From Euperipatoides rowelli (lineage: Eukaryota; Onychophora; Udeonychophora; Euonychophora; Peripatopsidae), in NCBI GenBank assembly GCA_003024985.2, contig PXIH01S0006193.1: a DNA stretch of 12,986 nucleotides. The stretch is one strand, 5' to 3'. Shown here piece after piece: positions 1-7,213 of the stretch; the stretch's first letter is position 1; each line of letters starts with the position of its first letter. The notes under the pieces were generated by a model that made no database searches, was not told the DNA's origin, and saw only the letters and a program-made list of their open reading frames with translations. The translations under genes were made by a program, and so were the position numbers.

Positions 1-12
1 TATATATACTGC

Positions 13-124
13 ACAGATGCACAGACATACAGATGCACAGACATACAGATGCACAGACATACAGATGCGCAGACATACATATGTGCAGACATACAGATGG
101 ACAGACAAACAGATGGACAGACAG
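13..124. repeat. 16-bp minisatellite, seven units
   Basis: Seven head-to-tail 16-bp units with consensus ACAGATGCACAGACAT run without gaps. The first three are identical. The fourth has one change, the fifth is the most diverged (ACATATGTGCAGACAT), and the last two share a GGACAGACA variant. The clean first copies and diverged later ones suggest that the array extends beyond the left edge of the window. Each unit is itself built from smaller ACAGA-type words, so the array probably grew out of simple sequence. Confidence 0.95.
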
Positions 125-140
125 GCTGACAAATATATAA

Positions 141-355
141 CGAAAGACAGACAGATGGATGGAGGGATGAGATTGATCAATCGATCTAGATAGATCAATC
201 AATATTAGAGAGGCAATAAAAAGAGTTAAGAGAGAGATAAGACATAAGAGAGATAGAGAGCTAAATATAGAGATAGAGAGTTAACGATACAGATAAAGAG
301 ATAGAGTGAAAGAGAAAGCTATAGATAGAAAGAGATAAAGAGATATAACAGATGC
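141..355. repeat. Purine-rich GATA/GAGA simple-sequence tract
   Basis: This stretch is dominated by irregular AGAGATA, GATAGA and AAAGAGATA words on the + strand with few C residues. It directly follows the minisatellite and probably shares its origin. No reading frame is apparent. Imperfect tracts of this kind are common in intergenic DNA of arthropods and other animals. Confidence 0.8.
172..203. repeat. Imperfect 32-bp palindrome
   Basis: Two 13-bp arms, ATTGATCAATCGA and TAGATCAATCAAT, are inverted copies with three mismatches. They flank a central TCTAGA at 185-190, so the structure is symmetrical with no real loop. It sits inside simple-sequence DNA made of GATC/AATC words and may be a chance product of that composition. 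Confidence 0.7.
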
Positions 356-1090
356 ACACACAACCTCAGTATATTTGCCTGTTTTATAAATCCTATTTCA
401 TCCCTCTGAGAGCTGCTACATGCAATTTTTCAATTAGATAATAAAGAGCATTTAGTTCAAGGTCTGGAATAAAACGACACTAATAATAACTGACTACTTT
501 TTGTTAAATGTCTTTTTAATAGAATTGACAGATTGTCAGGTGAAAAGTGCACTAATTTCAATAATTGTCTGATAGAACATAAATTTATTTATGTTTTAAG
601 AATAATATTGATTTAAATGGAAAGTACGACTTAAGATTTTTATCTCCAATGTACATCATGTATAACAATGACTAATGTATACGTCAAACTCTGCATTTTT
701 TTTTTTTTAACTTGAATTTAACATTAAGTCTCCTGGGTACTAAAATCAGAGTTATCACTAAAAATTTATAGCTAGAAGGGCAAAAGTGTCCATGGCTTTT
801 CCTTAGTGGGATCAATATCCCAATAGGATGAAAGACAAGAAGGCAGAGTTGATTTACAAAACGAATCAAATTTTATCAAGTAAAAATCGTTGGCTGAAAT
901 TTATGTTATTGACATAAGATGGTGATTGGGAGGTTCAAATGTGGGAAAGGGTGGCTTGTACCCTCATAAAAGTTCCTAGCAATGCAACTGACCACAGTAT
1001 TCTTAAAGAGCTTATGATTTTGTTATTTGTTAGTTTAGAAGTTAATAAAATAATTTAGACCAAGAATATAATCAAATAGGCTAAGGTATC
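356..1090. other. AT-rich intergenic stretch, nothing recognised
   Basis: I see no domain, RNA gene or repeat in this interval. Short open frames exist on the minus strand (684-869), but they have biased, low-complexity composition ending in a lysine run encoded opposite a T11 run near 698-708. Stops are frequent in all frames elsewhere. This DNA could hold further decayed upstream sequence of the reverse transcriptase fragment that follows, but I cannot recognise it. Confidence 0.5.
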
Positions 1091-1097
1091 GGGTTGA

Positions 1098-1367
1098 GCT
1101 TTTGAATTTCAGATTGATATCACAGTCTTTCTAGATATGTCCAAGACCTTTGACACAGTCCCTCCTATGCAGTTATGCAAATTATTTCATCTTTAAAATA
1201 TAATTATGGCTTGATTGGCTGGATTTATTTATTTCTGACAAACAGGAAGTCTGTTACTAAGGTTGGTGATATTGTATCATTTGAATACAGAATTTCATAT
1301 GACTTGCCACAGAGGACAGTCCTGGAAGCAACCCTTTGTAACATCTGTGTTTCAGATAGTTATAGAC
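1098..1367 (+). pseudogene. Reverse transcriptase fragment of a CR1/jockey-type LINE
   Basis: Two frames join across a single-base shift near 1190-1196. The first (from 1098) contains FLDMSKTFDTV at 1128-1160, which is RT motif A with one of the catalytic aspartates. The second (from 1175) continues with YGLIGW, then YLFLTNRKS, then YDLPQRTVLEATL. These match the usual order in CR1, jockey and related LINE pols: YGI..W, YL.NR.Q, then motif B (GVPQGSVLGPLLF). Motif B has lost its glycines here. The catalytic Y-x-D-D box that should follow is absent; after about 1367 the sequence turns into a G-rich stretch with no RT similarity. This is a dead internal fragment of about 85 residues. It lies on the opposite strand from the large element downstream, and its motifs are of a different type, so it is a separate insertion. 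Confidence 0.8.
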
Positions 1368-1823
1368 ATGGGTGTCCTGAGGGGAGGTGGGAGAGGGAGG
1401 AAATGGGGCACTTCCCAATCCCTCTGGGATCGTTAAAATTAAAATTTTCCACAAATTATAATCATAAAAGTGATTGATATATTATGTAACTTAACACCCT
1501 TGACCATGGGACGCTTTGTCTATCGTAAACTTTTATTATGATAGGACCTCTTTCAGACCTTGGTAGGGGTAACCATAAAACAGATGTTGATTTCATTACT
1601 ATTGTGAATAGTGACCAGTCGGTGCTGCCCTCTGTGTCTATATATGTGTTTTTGAATTGGTGTAATATAATCTACTTGTAGAAAAAAAAAATGTTGTCTG
1701 GCTGCATTAAAACAATAAAAAAAATTATTGTGAGGTAAAATAAACTTAATTTTGAATATCCTATATACTAATTAAAATAGCATGTTCCGAAGCCAGCAAC
1801 AGCGCCATCTATCGGGCTTGTTC
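1368..1823. other. Non-coding stretch with a G-rich segment
   Basis: Just after the RT fragment, 1371-1435 is G-rich (GGGTGTCCTGAGGGGAGGTG and on), unlike the AT-rich surroundings. The rest is AT-rich with an A10 run near 1681-1690. The sequence at 1792-1817 (GCAACAGCGCCATCTATCGG) is a GC-richer patch. I recognise no gene. Confidence 0.5.
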
Positions 1824-1824
1824 A

Positions 1825-1878
1825 AAACCTTTTTTTTGTCTTAGATCACTGTGATATAAAAACAATAAAAAAAGGTTT
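1825..1878. repeat. Inverted repeat with nested palindrome
   Basis: The left arm AAACC-T8-GT (1825-1839) pairs with the right arm ACAATAAAAAAAGGTTT (1862-1878) apart from a two-base indel. Inside, ATCAC-T-GTGAT (1845-1855) is a perfect smaller palindrome. Together they would form an extended hairpin about 54 bases long. Such structures occur in MITE cores and as fold-back sequences. No flanking target duplication could be assigned. Confidence 0.65.
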
Positions 1879-1976
1879 AACGGGCTAAAAAGATCAGCGC
1901 GGGAACTATTTTTAGAAACTTTTAGTGGTGTTTGCTCTTACATAAAAAGGGCTTAAACAAAAAAAAAAAAGATTGA

Positions 1977-1993
1977 TGCCCGTCTAACGGGCA
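1977..1993. repeat. Short perfect hairpin, TGCCCGT/ACGGGCA
   Basis: A perfect 7-bp stem with a three-base loop. The same ACGGGC word occurs at 1880-1885 beside the preceding inverted repeat. The two hairpins may belong to one small, unrecognised repeat of roughly 1790-2000. It lacks the following T run that a Rho-independent terminator would have, and the genome is eukaryotic, so it is not called a terminator. Confidence 0.6.
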
Positions 1994-2046
1994 TATTTGC
2001 AAATTGTTATGTAATCGTACTACAATGGCATAATAAATCTTGTAAT

Positions 2047-2060
2047 CCCCCCCCCCCCCC
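2047..2060. repeat. C14 homopolymer
   Basis: Fourteen consecutive C residues, preceded by TGTAAT and followed by TCAGGACCC. It lies about 78 bases beyond the last ORF2 codon of the large minus-strand LINE, where it reads as G14 at the 3' side of that element. It may mark the element's 3' end or a later slippage expansion. Confidence 0.9.
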
Positions 2061-2164
2061 TCAGGACCCTTAAAAATGATAGTCTGATAATTATAACTTG
2101 ATTTAAGGAAGCTATTTAGTATTAACCTTATTTATTTCTAATAATTGAGTTTTAAAAAATAACT

Positions 2165-2215
2165 ACATTCATAAAGAATGTGTTTTACTGTTTCTTCTTG
2201 TGCACAAAATTGTCA
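2165..2215 (-). other. ORF2 C-terminal zinc-finger remnant (C-x2-C-x7-H-x4-C)
   Basis: The block reads QFCAQEETVKHILYEC after an in-frame TGA. That TGA stands exactly where the first cysteine of the C-x2-C-x7-H-x4-C motif belongs and is one substitution from a cysteine codon. The ET-x2-H-x4-C core is the typical pattern at the C-terminus of LINE pols, where it is thought to help bind RNA or DNA. Just upstream is IPTNSFLIETMKLN, the usual stretch before this finger. The gene ends nine codons later. Confidence 0.8.
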
Positions 2216-2859
2216 CTTCACAGCTATATTTAGTTTCATTGTTTCTATAAGGAAAGAGTTTGTAGGAATCACACCATAAAATACCCTTATAAGAAAGTTT
2301 ATAGTTGCAGGCTGAGACCTTTGATACACATTCATTTTTTTAATTCTATTAAGATTATGACACATTCCATTATATATTTGATACGGTATCCCCGAAAGGA
2401 TTTTATGTGAAACCTTCACTGGTACAAGGATATTGTAGTCACTATTCATCTTAGTGAATAAATATATCATTTTGAAAACATTTGACCCTTTTGGGACTGT
2501 TATATTCAACAAATTTTCATTCAGCGGTGACGTGTCTGTTGGGATAACTGCTAGCGTCAGATTTTTAGCTTGACACATTTTGAAAATTCTAATACAAAAT
2601 TATATTGTGACACTATACTCTCCATGCACACTAAATGTAGTCCTAACCACCAACCCCCCAATCATTGATTCTATTTTATTCATAAACACTTTTGTAAATT
2701 GTACATGATGCAAGAAAAAATTCAACTTTGACAAGAAAAACAATTTGCTATTACATTCTCTGTGCAATAGATAGTTTTTATATTTAAAAAGAATCATATT
2801 GGCTTCAAAAAATTCTATCAACTTAGTTTTTATTGTTTTCCTTGCCTCCCCTCCAATGA

Positions 2860-3830
2860 ATGGAAATGATATACCAAGGAACTTCAATGACACCATTTCC
2901 CCAAATTCTTAATCCTTTATTACTTTTAAGTTAAACAGATTTAAAACACAGACTTTGCAATATTTATTTTGTGAGAACTTTTTCACAACATTTTTAATTA
3001 GTCCTGCATCACTTATATCCTTTACAAATACCATGAGGTCATCACAATATGCTATAGTACCTACATTTAGTTGTAACCCTTCAATTATTATTCCAACTCC
3101 CAATCTTTGATTATTTACAATTAGCTTATTGACAAACAAACAAAATAAATAGGTTGAGAGGGCCGAACCCTGCGATAGGCCATGGTTTACAGGAATCGGT
3201 TCAAGTATCCATTTCCAAATTTTTATTCTGATCATTTTATTAATTAGGTAATTTGTCAAACCATAAGTAATATTACTATTAGCAAATACTTTAAAAATTT
3301 GTTTGATTAGATAAGGGTGTGACACTGAATCAAACGCTTCTTGAACATCATAAAATATAAGTCCTGCTGTTCTAATTCATTTCTCTTTAATATATTGGAG
3401 TGCCATCAGAAAATTACAAATAGCCTGATGTATTATGTACGGATTGTACGCCCACTAATGGCGTATTGAGAATCAACAATATAACTTTTAATTTTCTCTT
3501 TTATTTGGTTCAACAACATTCTTGCAAATAGCTTTGCTTCAAAGATGTTAATACTGATTGGTCGTAGATCTTTTTTATTTGGATACTTCTTTCCTCATTT
3601 GCACAAGTCTTTATTTTAAACACCATATACACTTCAAACACATAGACTTTAAAATGTATGCTTACTAGCATTTTTTGAAATAGTTTTCTAATTATTGGTA
3701 TAAAGACATATTTTAAACAGTTTTTTTGTTATGCCATCTAGCCTCGGACTCGTTCTAGTATTAATTTCTTTGCAAGCAGTTTTAATGAGCTCATCCGTAA
3801 TTTCGAACTCTACTGTCTGTAATACCCCAT
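2860..3830 (-). other. ORF2 reverse transcriptase domain remnant
   Basis: Successive RT blocks are all visible. The first is EITDELIKTACKEI followed by SPRLDGIT (about 3810-3728), the SPG-x-DG block with G changed to R. Then come KKDLRPISINIFEAKLFARM and SQYAISGRTI (about 3580-3447). Motif A is FYDVQEAFDSVSHPYLIKQI (3355-3299). Motif B is NHGLSQGSALSTYLF, with QGSALS at 3155-3172. Motif C is AYCDDLMVFVKD, with YCDD at 3038-3049. FLGI of motif E is near 2880. Both motif C aspartates and the motif A aspartate remain. YCDD instead of the more usual YADD, and QGSALS, are distinctive for family assignment. Confidence 0.9.
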
Positions 3831-3860
3831 ATTTTATTTTCCACTTTTCAATTTCATTAC

Positions 3861-4265
3861 TTAAATATGCAACTCATTAACAACACAACACTTGATATAA
3901 TAATGCTTAAATATTAAATCTAACATTTCCTTCCCATACAAAACACTTACTCCATCCGAAACCTCATTTATATTCTCCGCCCAAGGTTTTCTTAAAACTA
4001 TTATATTTGACAACTTTTTAATATTCTTCCCTTGGACATACGTCCTACTAAAAAATAGATACTTATTCAGTCTTTCCCCTTCCTCAATTAAGCACCCCAG
4101 TTGTTTTTTTAATTTAAACCAACTGACAGAGGTCTTCATTTGACTTTAGTTTAATCGGCCCAATCTGTTATTTAACTCATCAATTTTTTTATTTCTTGAA
4201 TACATATATGCCAATTTATATCCCAATAATGCTTCCATCATATCTTGTTTCATAACTGCCCATTG
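3861..4265 (-). other. ORF2 linker between endonuclease and RT
   Basis: A helical, lysine-rich stretch runs from WAVMKQDMMEALLGYKLAYM, over a TAA stop at 4146-4148, into SVSWFKLKKQLGCLIEEGER (from 4124) and a C-terminal EMLDLIFKHYYIK. The EEGERLNKYLF element matches the E-x-GEK-x-x-KYF linker motif of L1/Tx1-like ORF2 proteins, followed by the customary segment ending in a tyrosine-rich F-x-x-YY just before the RT fingers. It is not itself catalytic. Confidence 0.75.
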
Positions 4266-4429
4266 AAAAAAAAATTCCTTTTCATTTAGCATCTCATGTG
4301 TCAACTGCTATATCATATTATTGTTTACACTAAATTTGAAATCAGGCGCTATTATTCTTTGTTTAATTTTTACCTCAAAATCCAAACGCAAATCATTAAA
4401 TTGACAAAAGTTTTGCATCATATAGTATA

Positions 4430-5042
4430 AACTAGCATCACATGGTCACTATGTTCAGACCAAATGACCTTGAAGTCAGCCTCTATAGTTAATGGATACG
4501 ACCTAATCATAAAGTCAATTCTAGTATTAGTTTTTGAAGCATGCTATGTCATCAAGTAGGTTTTATTACCAACTCTCGCTATATTAATCAAATTTCTACT
4601 CTCATTTATTCTTTCATTATTTTATGAAATTGTTCTTCTGCCATGTTAAAGTCTCCCACCCATATTACATTCTCTCTATATTCACTAACTAACTTTATTA
4701 CCTCCCCAAATACTACTTTATTTTTTGTAAAGTTGTTATATCTATATAGGTTAACTAACACCACCCTTGCATTATTAATATGAAACAGTGCAATGATATA
4801 TCATAAATTACTAGCAATTAATTTAATATTTTTTAATGGCAATGCCTTTGAAAACCCAACTAAAACACCCCCACAGTACTATTACCCACTCCCTTAAAAA
4901 TGTTATAATTTATCCCCAACACTTTGTCTTGCAATGCAAAAACTGAAATACTGTATTATGCTTAAACATAACTTTTCTTACACACAATACTTTATCTCTA
5001 TTGTTTATCCCTCTTACATTCTGAGAATAAATTAAAACAATT
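4430..5042 (-). other. ORF2 AP-like endonuclease remnant
   Basis: The N-terminal domain keeps scattered hallmarks of the exonuclease-endonuclease-phosphatase fold. QNVRGINNRDKVL (about 5026-4988) is the N-terminal WNVRG-type block with tryptophan replaced by glutamine. NVIWVGDFNMAEE (4672-4634) is the GDFN block carrying catalytic Asp and Asn. TNTRIDFMIRSYPL (about 4528-4487) is the S/T-RIDF block. WSEHSDHVML (about 4463-4434) is the terminal SDH block with the catalytic Asp-His pair. These lie in different frames separated by stops, especially between about 4970 and 4760, where the protein is barely readable. Confidence 0.82.
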
Positions 5043-5228
5043 AAAAGAGTTCTTTATGTCCATAGAAATAACTTTGGAAGTCTGTTTGAATCATTAAATA
5101 TTTTCAAATACAAGAAAAAACAACAACATTGCAACCAATAACTTACAATTTCACTATGAAATACAATAGAACAAGTACCAATAAAGTGTCTAATCTTGCA
5201 CTAGTTCAAATAACAAAAATAACTAATC

Positions 5229-6292
5229 TTACTTCTTTGCAGCACCCTCTTTATTCTACCCTTTCACATCTCTCTTTAACTCCTGTGTTTTATCATTCCT
5301 TGCATTCACAGCTATCTTTTCACAATCTATTTGACCTTTTCCATCAATTTCCTTTGACTCCTGCTGAAGCTCTCTCCATTTTTGTATTCAACTTGGCATA
5401 ACAATTTTTGGATCCGGTGAGTAAGCTGACTCCGTTTTTTCATCCATATCTTTTTGGTTTTTATTATCATCTCTCTCCTCTTCTTCCCCCATTAAGGACG
5501 TAAGCCATTCTTGCTGAAAATTCATTCTTGCTGCATATGTATTAGTACATCTATGCTCCAGATTCACTTTCATTTTACACCCATTGCAAAATTGTAATGA
5601 ACAATTTTTTGTAATGTGGCCTTCTTTAATGGATTTGCAGCACAAACTATCTCATCCCCTTATTTTCAGCCCAAATTTAATTGTATTTCTGACATATAAC
5701 TTTGGTACGTCATTAGTGCTATTACTGATGATGAGGCCTCCATGCAAATATCTCCAGCAATTGTATTACTTTAGGGCTTATTGCAATAACTTGTCCAACT
5801 TCATTCAAATACCCTGGCAGTTCCTCTCTTACGTTATCAGGCAGTAGTTTACCTATTGATATTGCTATTTCATTTTGGTCTGCCTGCTGTTCAACAAATA
5901 AAGAATATAGCCTACATTATTCACTTTTTTTAAATAATATTTCATAACGTTTACAGAAGGAACTTCATGCAGTTTAAAATAAAAGAATTTTGAATTAGGA
6001 ATCGTTTCAAATTGTTTAACTAGTTTTAGCAGTTGATATTTTATTAAAGGCTTCATTAATTCAGCAAGGCTTACCTTAATAAGGTCTTTACTATTAGCGA
6101 ATTCCACTAATACAACTTCTTCCTTGACCATGTCAGCCATTAATCCACTCCAATAATTAAATTCATTTTTATTAAACAATATATTTGCTCTTCAAACTGC
6201 AAACCAGCTATTTCACTTTCCGACATTTGAAACCTATTAATAGACTCCGCACTCAAAGTAGTCAACCTAATCTTCTTACTTTCACTGCTCAT
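5229..6292 (-). pseudogene. LINE ORF1: gag-like protein with zinc knuckle, inactivated
   Basis: ORF1 proteins coat LINE RNA and shuttle it with ORF2. The ATG at 6292-6290 opens MSSESKKIRLTTLSAESI. A one-base shift near 6180 leads into the frame ending about 5865, which reads on without a stop through EIAISIGKLLPDNVREELPG to about 5750. A second shift leads to NDVPKLYVRNTIKFGLKIRG, an in-frame TGA, and then the zinc-knuckle region. The C-terminus is acidic and charged (GEEEERDDNKNQKDMDEK), continues past a TGA at 5388-5390 and stops at 5229-5231. About 350 codons would be expected. A segment near 6005-5910 (FFYFKLHEVPSVNVMKYYLK) could be an RRM-like fold as in several LINE ORF1s, but this is not certain. 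The ORF lies about 165 bases upstream of ORF2, on the same strand. Confidence 0.75.
5540..5645 (-). other. ORF1 zinc-knuckle region
   Basis: The sequence CCKSIKEGHITKNC followed by CNGCKMKVNLEHRC gives two cysteine/histidine clusters in tandem. The first fits C-x2-C-x4-H-x4-C only if one cysteine has been replaced or the spacing has shifted (CKSIKEGHITKNC has isoleucine near the second ligand position). GH-x4-C is intact. The second fits C-x2-C with a later H-x2-C. Paired CCHC knuckles are standard in gag-like LINE ORF1 proteins and bind single-stranded nucleic acid. Confidence 0.75.
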
Positions 6293-6606
6293 ATTGATGT
6301 TTCAACAATGACGTTACGCCTGTACTTATTTAATAGTCGTTCAGAATCTTTAGAGAACAGAAAGGCAATCCATGATGTGCTCATAAGCGACGCCAAACGA
6401 TGAATTGACTACTATACAATGTTTTCACCACACAACAATGTTTTTATAGTGGAGACCTTTTACACATTTACAAACTCATTATTGGGGATTTGTTTATGTT
6501 GGATCCTAAACCATATTTGAGAGGCCATTGTTTTGACTGTAGAGATGACCCTTAACTTATAATTCAGCCACCTATTATTTTTTTTAGTACCGAATTGTTC
6601 TAATTG
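6293..6606. other. Upstream flank, possible LINE 5' UTR
   Basis: This stretch lies before the ORF1 start of the minus-strand LINE and before the plus-strand LINE fragment. The part to about 6420 is GC-richer (ACGCC, AGCGACGCCAAACG) and is probably 5' UTR of the minus-strand element. The exact 5' end is not visible because no target duplication could be matched. The plus-strand open frame at 6185-6403 is a shadow of the antisense ORF1. Nothing else is recognised. Confidence 0.45.
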
Positions 6607-6671
6607 AGGTGAGGGTAGAGAAAAGTCTAGTTGGAATCAACTGCCAACTAGTCTTTTCTCTACTCTCATCT
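6607..6671. repeat. Inverted repeat (28-bp arms, 9-base loop) at a LINE junction
   Basis: Arms 6607-6634 and 6644-6671 are inverted copies. The inner 24 bp match at 22 positions (for example AGAGAAAAG against CTTTTCTCT), and the next four outward add one more mismatch. The loop is AATCAACTG. The right arm is coding sequence of the LINE fragment that begins here, so the left arm is an inverted copy of it. That pattern is expected of fold-back synthesis at a truncated 5' end. Confidence 0.85.
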
Positions 6672-6718
6672 TTTTGTTCTTTAAGAAATCATTAGACATT
6701 TTCCTCAAGGATGATTGA
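6632..6718 (+). pseudogene. C-terminus of a CR1/jockey-like LINE pol
   Basis: An open frame reads WNQLPTSLFST, then FFKKSLDIFLKDD and a TGA stop (28 codons). WN-x-LP followed about 15-20 residues later by FKK-x-L-x-x-FL is the characteristic end of CR1, jockey and L2 class LINE pols, after the RT thumb. Everything upstream is missing, and the frame upstream of the tryptophan is the inverted-repeat arm rather than pol. The piece is therefore a severely 5'-truncated insertion. It may be related to the RT fragment at 1098-1367, which is of the same general class and strand, but the two do not overlap, so this cannot be tested here. Confidence 0.72.
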
Positions 6719-6778
6719 CGTTTTTTAAAATATTATTAGATTCATTCTAACTGAAATTATATAACTCCTTCTGAAGTT

Positions 6779-6804
6779 GGTGGGTGGGTGGGTGAGTGGG
6801 TGGG
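6779..6804 (+). repeat. TGGG repeat with G-quadruplex potential
   Basis: Five GGG runs (6782-6784, 6786-6788, 6790-6792, 6798-6800, 6802-6804) are separated by one-base loops apart from one five-base loop. Any four could form an intramolecular G-quadruplex on the + strand. It lies in the 3' UTR of the truncated LINE, about 60 bases after the stop codon. G-rich 3' UTR tracts are known from mammalian L1 elements. Confidence 0.85.
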
Positions 6805-7213
6805 TATGTCGAAACCAGATAGAAATTAATAGTTGATGTATTTATTTATAATGTTATTGTGTAAGCTATTTATTGTTTTAATTTATATTTATATCTTTAC
6901 TCACTTATTTGTAATGTTAATGGTTTACCTAAAGATATATTTACTTTTTAATTATTATTTACATCATAGAATCTAACTTATTTATGTTTAAAGAACTTAT
7001 CTTTTTAAAGATTATATAGGCTATAATATAGTGCAATGGTTGAGATGCTGCTTTTTTATGTTTTGTACTACATGGTTTTTGTACTAAACTTATTTATAAT
7101 TTTGTATAATCTTATCTTGGTACACCTTTTATATATGTTTCTTATATAATATATTGTAAGGTCGAAAAGATTTGCTTACCAGGACCTATTTAATAAATAA
7201 TAATAAATAAATA

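Larger units (their letters stand above)
2138..5063 (-). pseudogene. LINE ORF2: endonuclease/reverse transcriptase, inactivated
   Basis: In life this protein would nick genomic DNA and copy the element's RNA at the nick. A possible start is the ATG at 5063-5061, one frame off the endonuclease that follows. Domains in order are AP-like endonuclease (about 5040-4430), linker (about 4265-3860), RT fingers (about 3830-3447), RT palm (about 3400-2860) and C-terminal region (2578-2138). Roughly 970 codons would be expected, typical of LINE ORF2. The palm and C-terminal parts share one frame broken only by in-frame stops at 3377-3379, 2909-2911, 2600-2602 and 2213-2215; the last stop of the gene is 2138-2140. 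The endonuclease is more damaged, with several frameshifts. There is also a stop at 4146-4148 in the linker, and shifts near 3855 and near 3435. Confidence 0.88.
2061..6420 (-). mobile_element. Decayed two-ORF APE-type non-LTR retrotransposon (LINE)
   Basis: Reading the minus strand gives the full LINE order: ORF1 with a CCHC-type zinc knuckle, then ORF2 with AP-like endonuclease, linker, reverse transcriptase and C-terminal zinc-finger region. The core spans about 4.15 kb (6292 to 2138), the size expected of such elements. The outer ends are estimates: no clear poly(A) tail or target-site duplication is visible. No RNase H domain was seen. The linker (GERLNKYLFFSRTYVQGK) and the motif C context resemble the L1/Tx1 group, but RT motif B reads QGSALS rather than that group's usual QGCPLS, so the clade is left open. 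Many stops and frameshifts make the element inactive, though domain order is intact, which points to near-full-length insertion followed by point decay. Confidence 0.88.
6632..7213 (+). mobile_element. 5'-truncated LINE: pol end, 3' UTR and A/T-rich tail
   Basis: The pol C-terminus (6632-6718) is followed by about 470 bases of AT-rich 3' UTR with no reading frame, then a tail of TAA/TAAA units at 7191-7213 (TAATAAATAATAATAAATAA). Short tandem tails of TAAA or TAA type, rather than pure poly(A), are typical of CR1/L2/jockey-like elements. GGACCTATT immediately precedes the tail. No clear flanking target duplication was found. The 3' UTR end is judged from the tail only. Confidence 0.6.

Noticed and set aside
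684-869. 61-codon minus-strand frame
   Set aside because: It ends in a lysine run produced by a T homopolymer on the plus strand and has no recognisable domain.
1257-1454. Minus-strand proline/serine-rich frame
   Set aside because: It is the complement of the RT fragment and the G-rich segment on the plus strand; the plus-strand RT motifs explain the region better.
1977-1993. GC-rich hairpin considered as a bacterial-type terminator
   Set aside because: No T run follows in either direction at the proper place, and the surrounding DNA is eukaryotic in character.
5129-5847. Plus-strand open frames at 5129-5401 and 5584-5847
   Set aside because: They are antisense shadows of the decayed ORF1, which is supported by its zinc-knuckle motifs on the minus strand.
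6185-6403. Plus-strand 72-codon open frame
   Set aside because: It lies antisense to the ORF1 start and its upstream leader, and has no domain similarity of its own.
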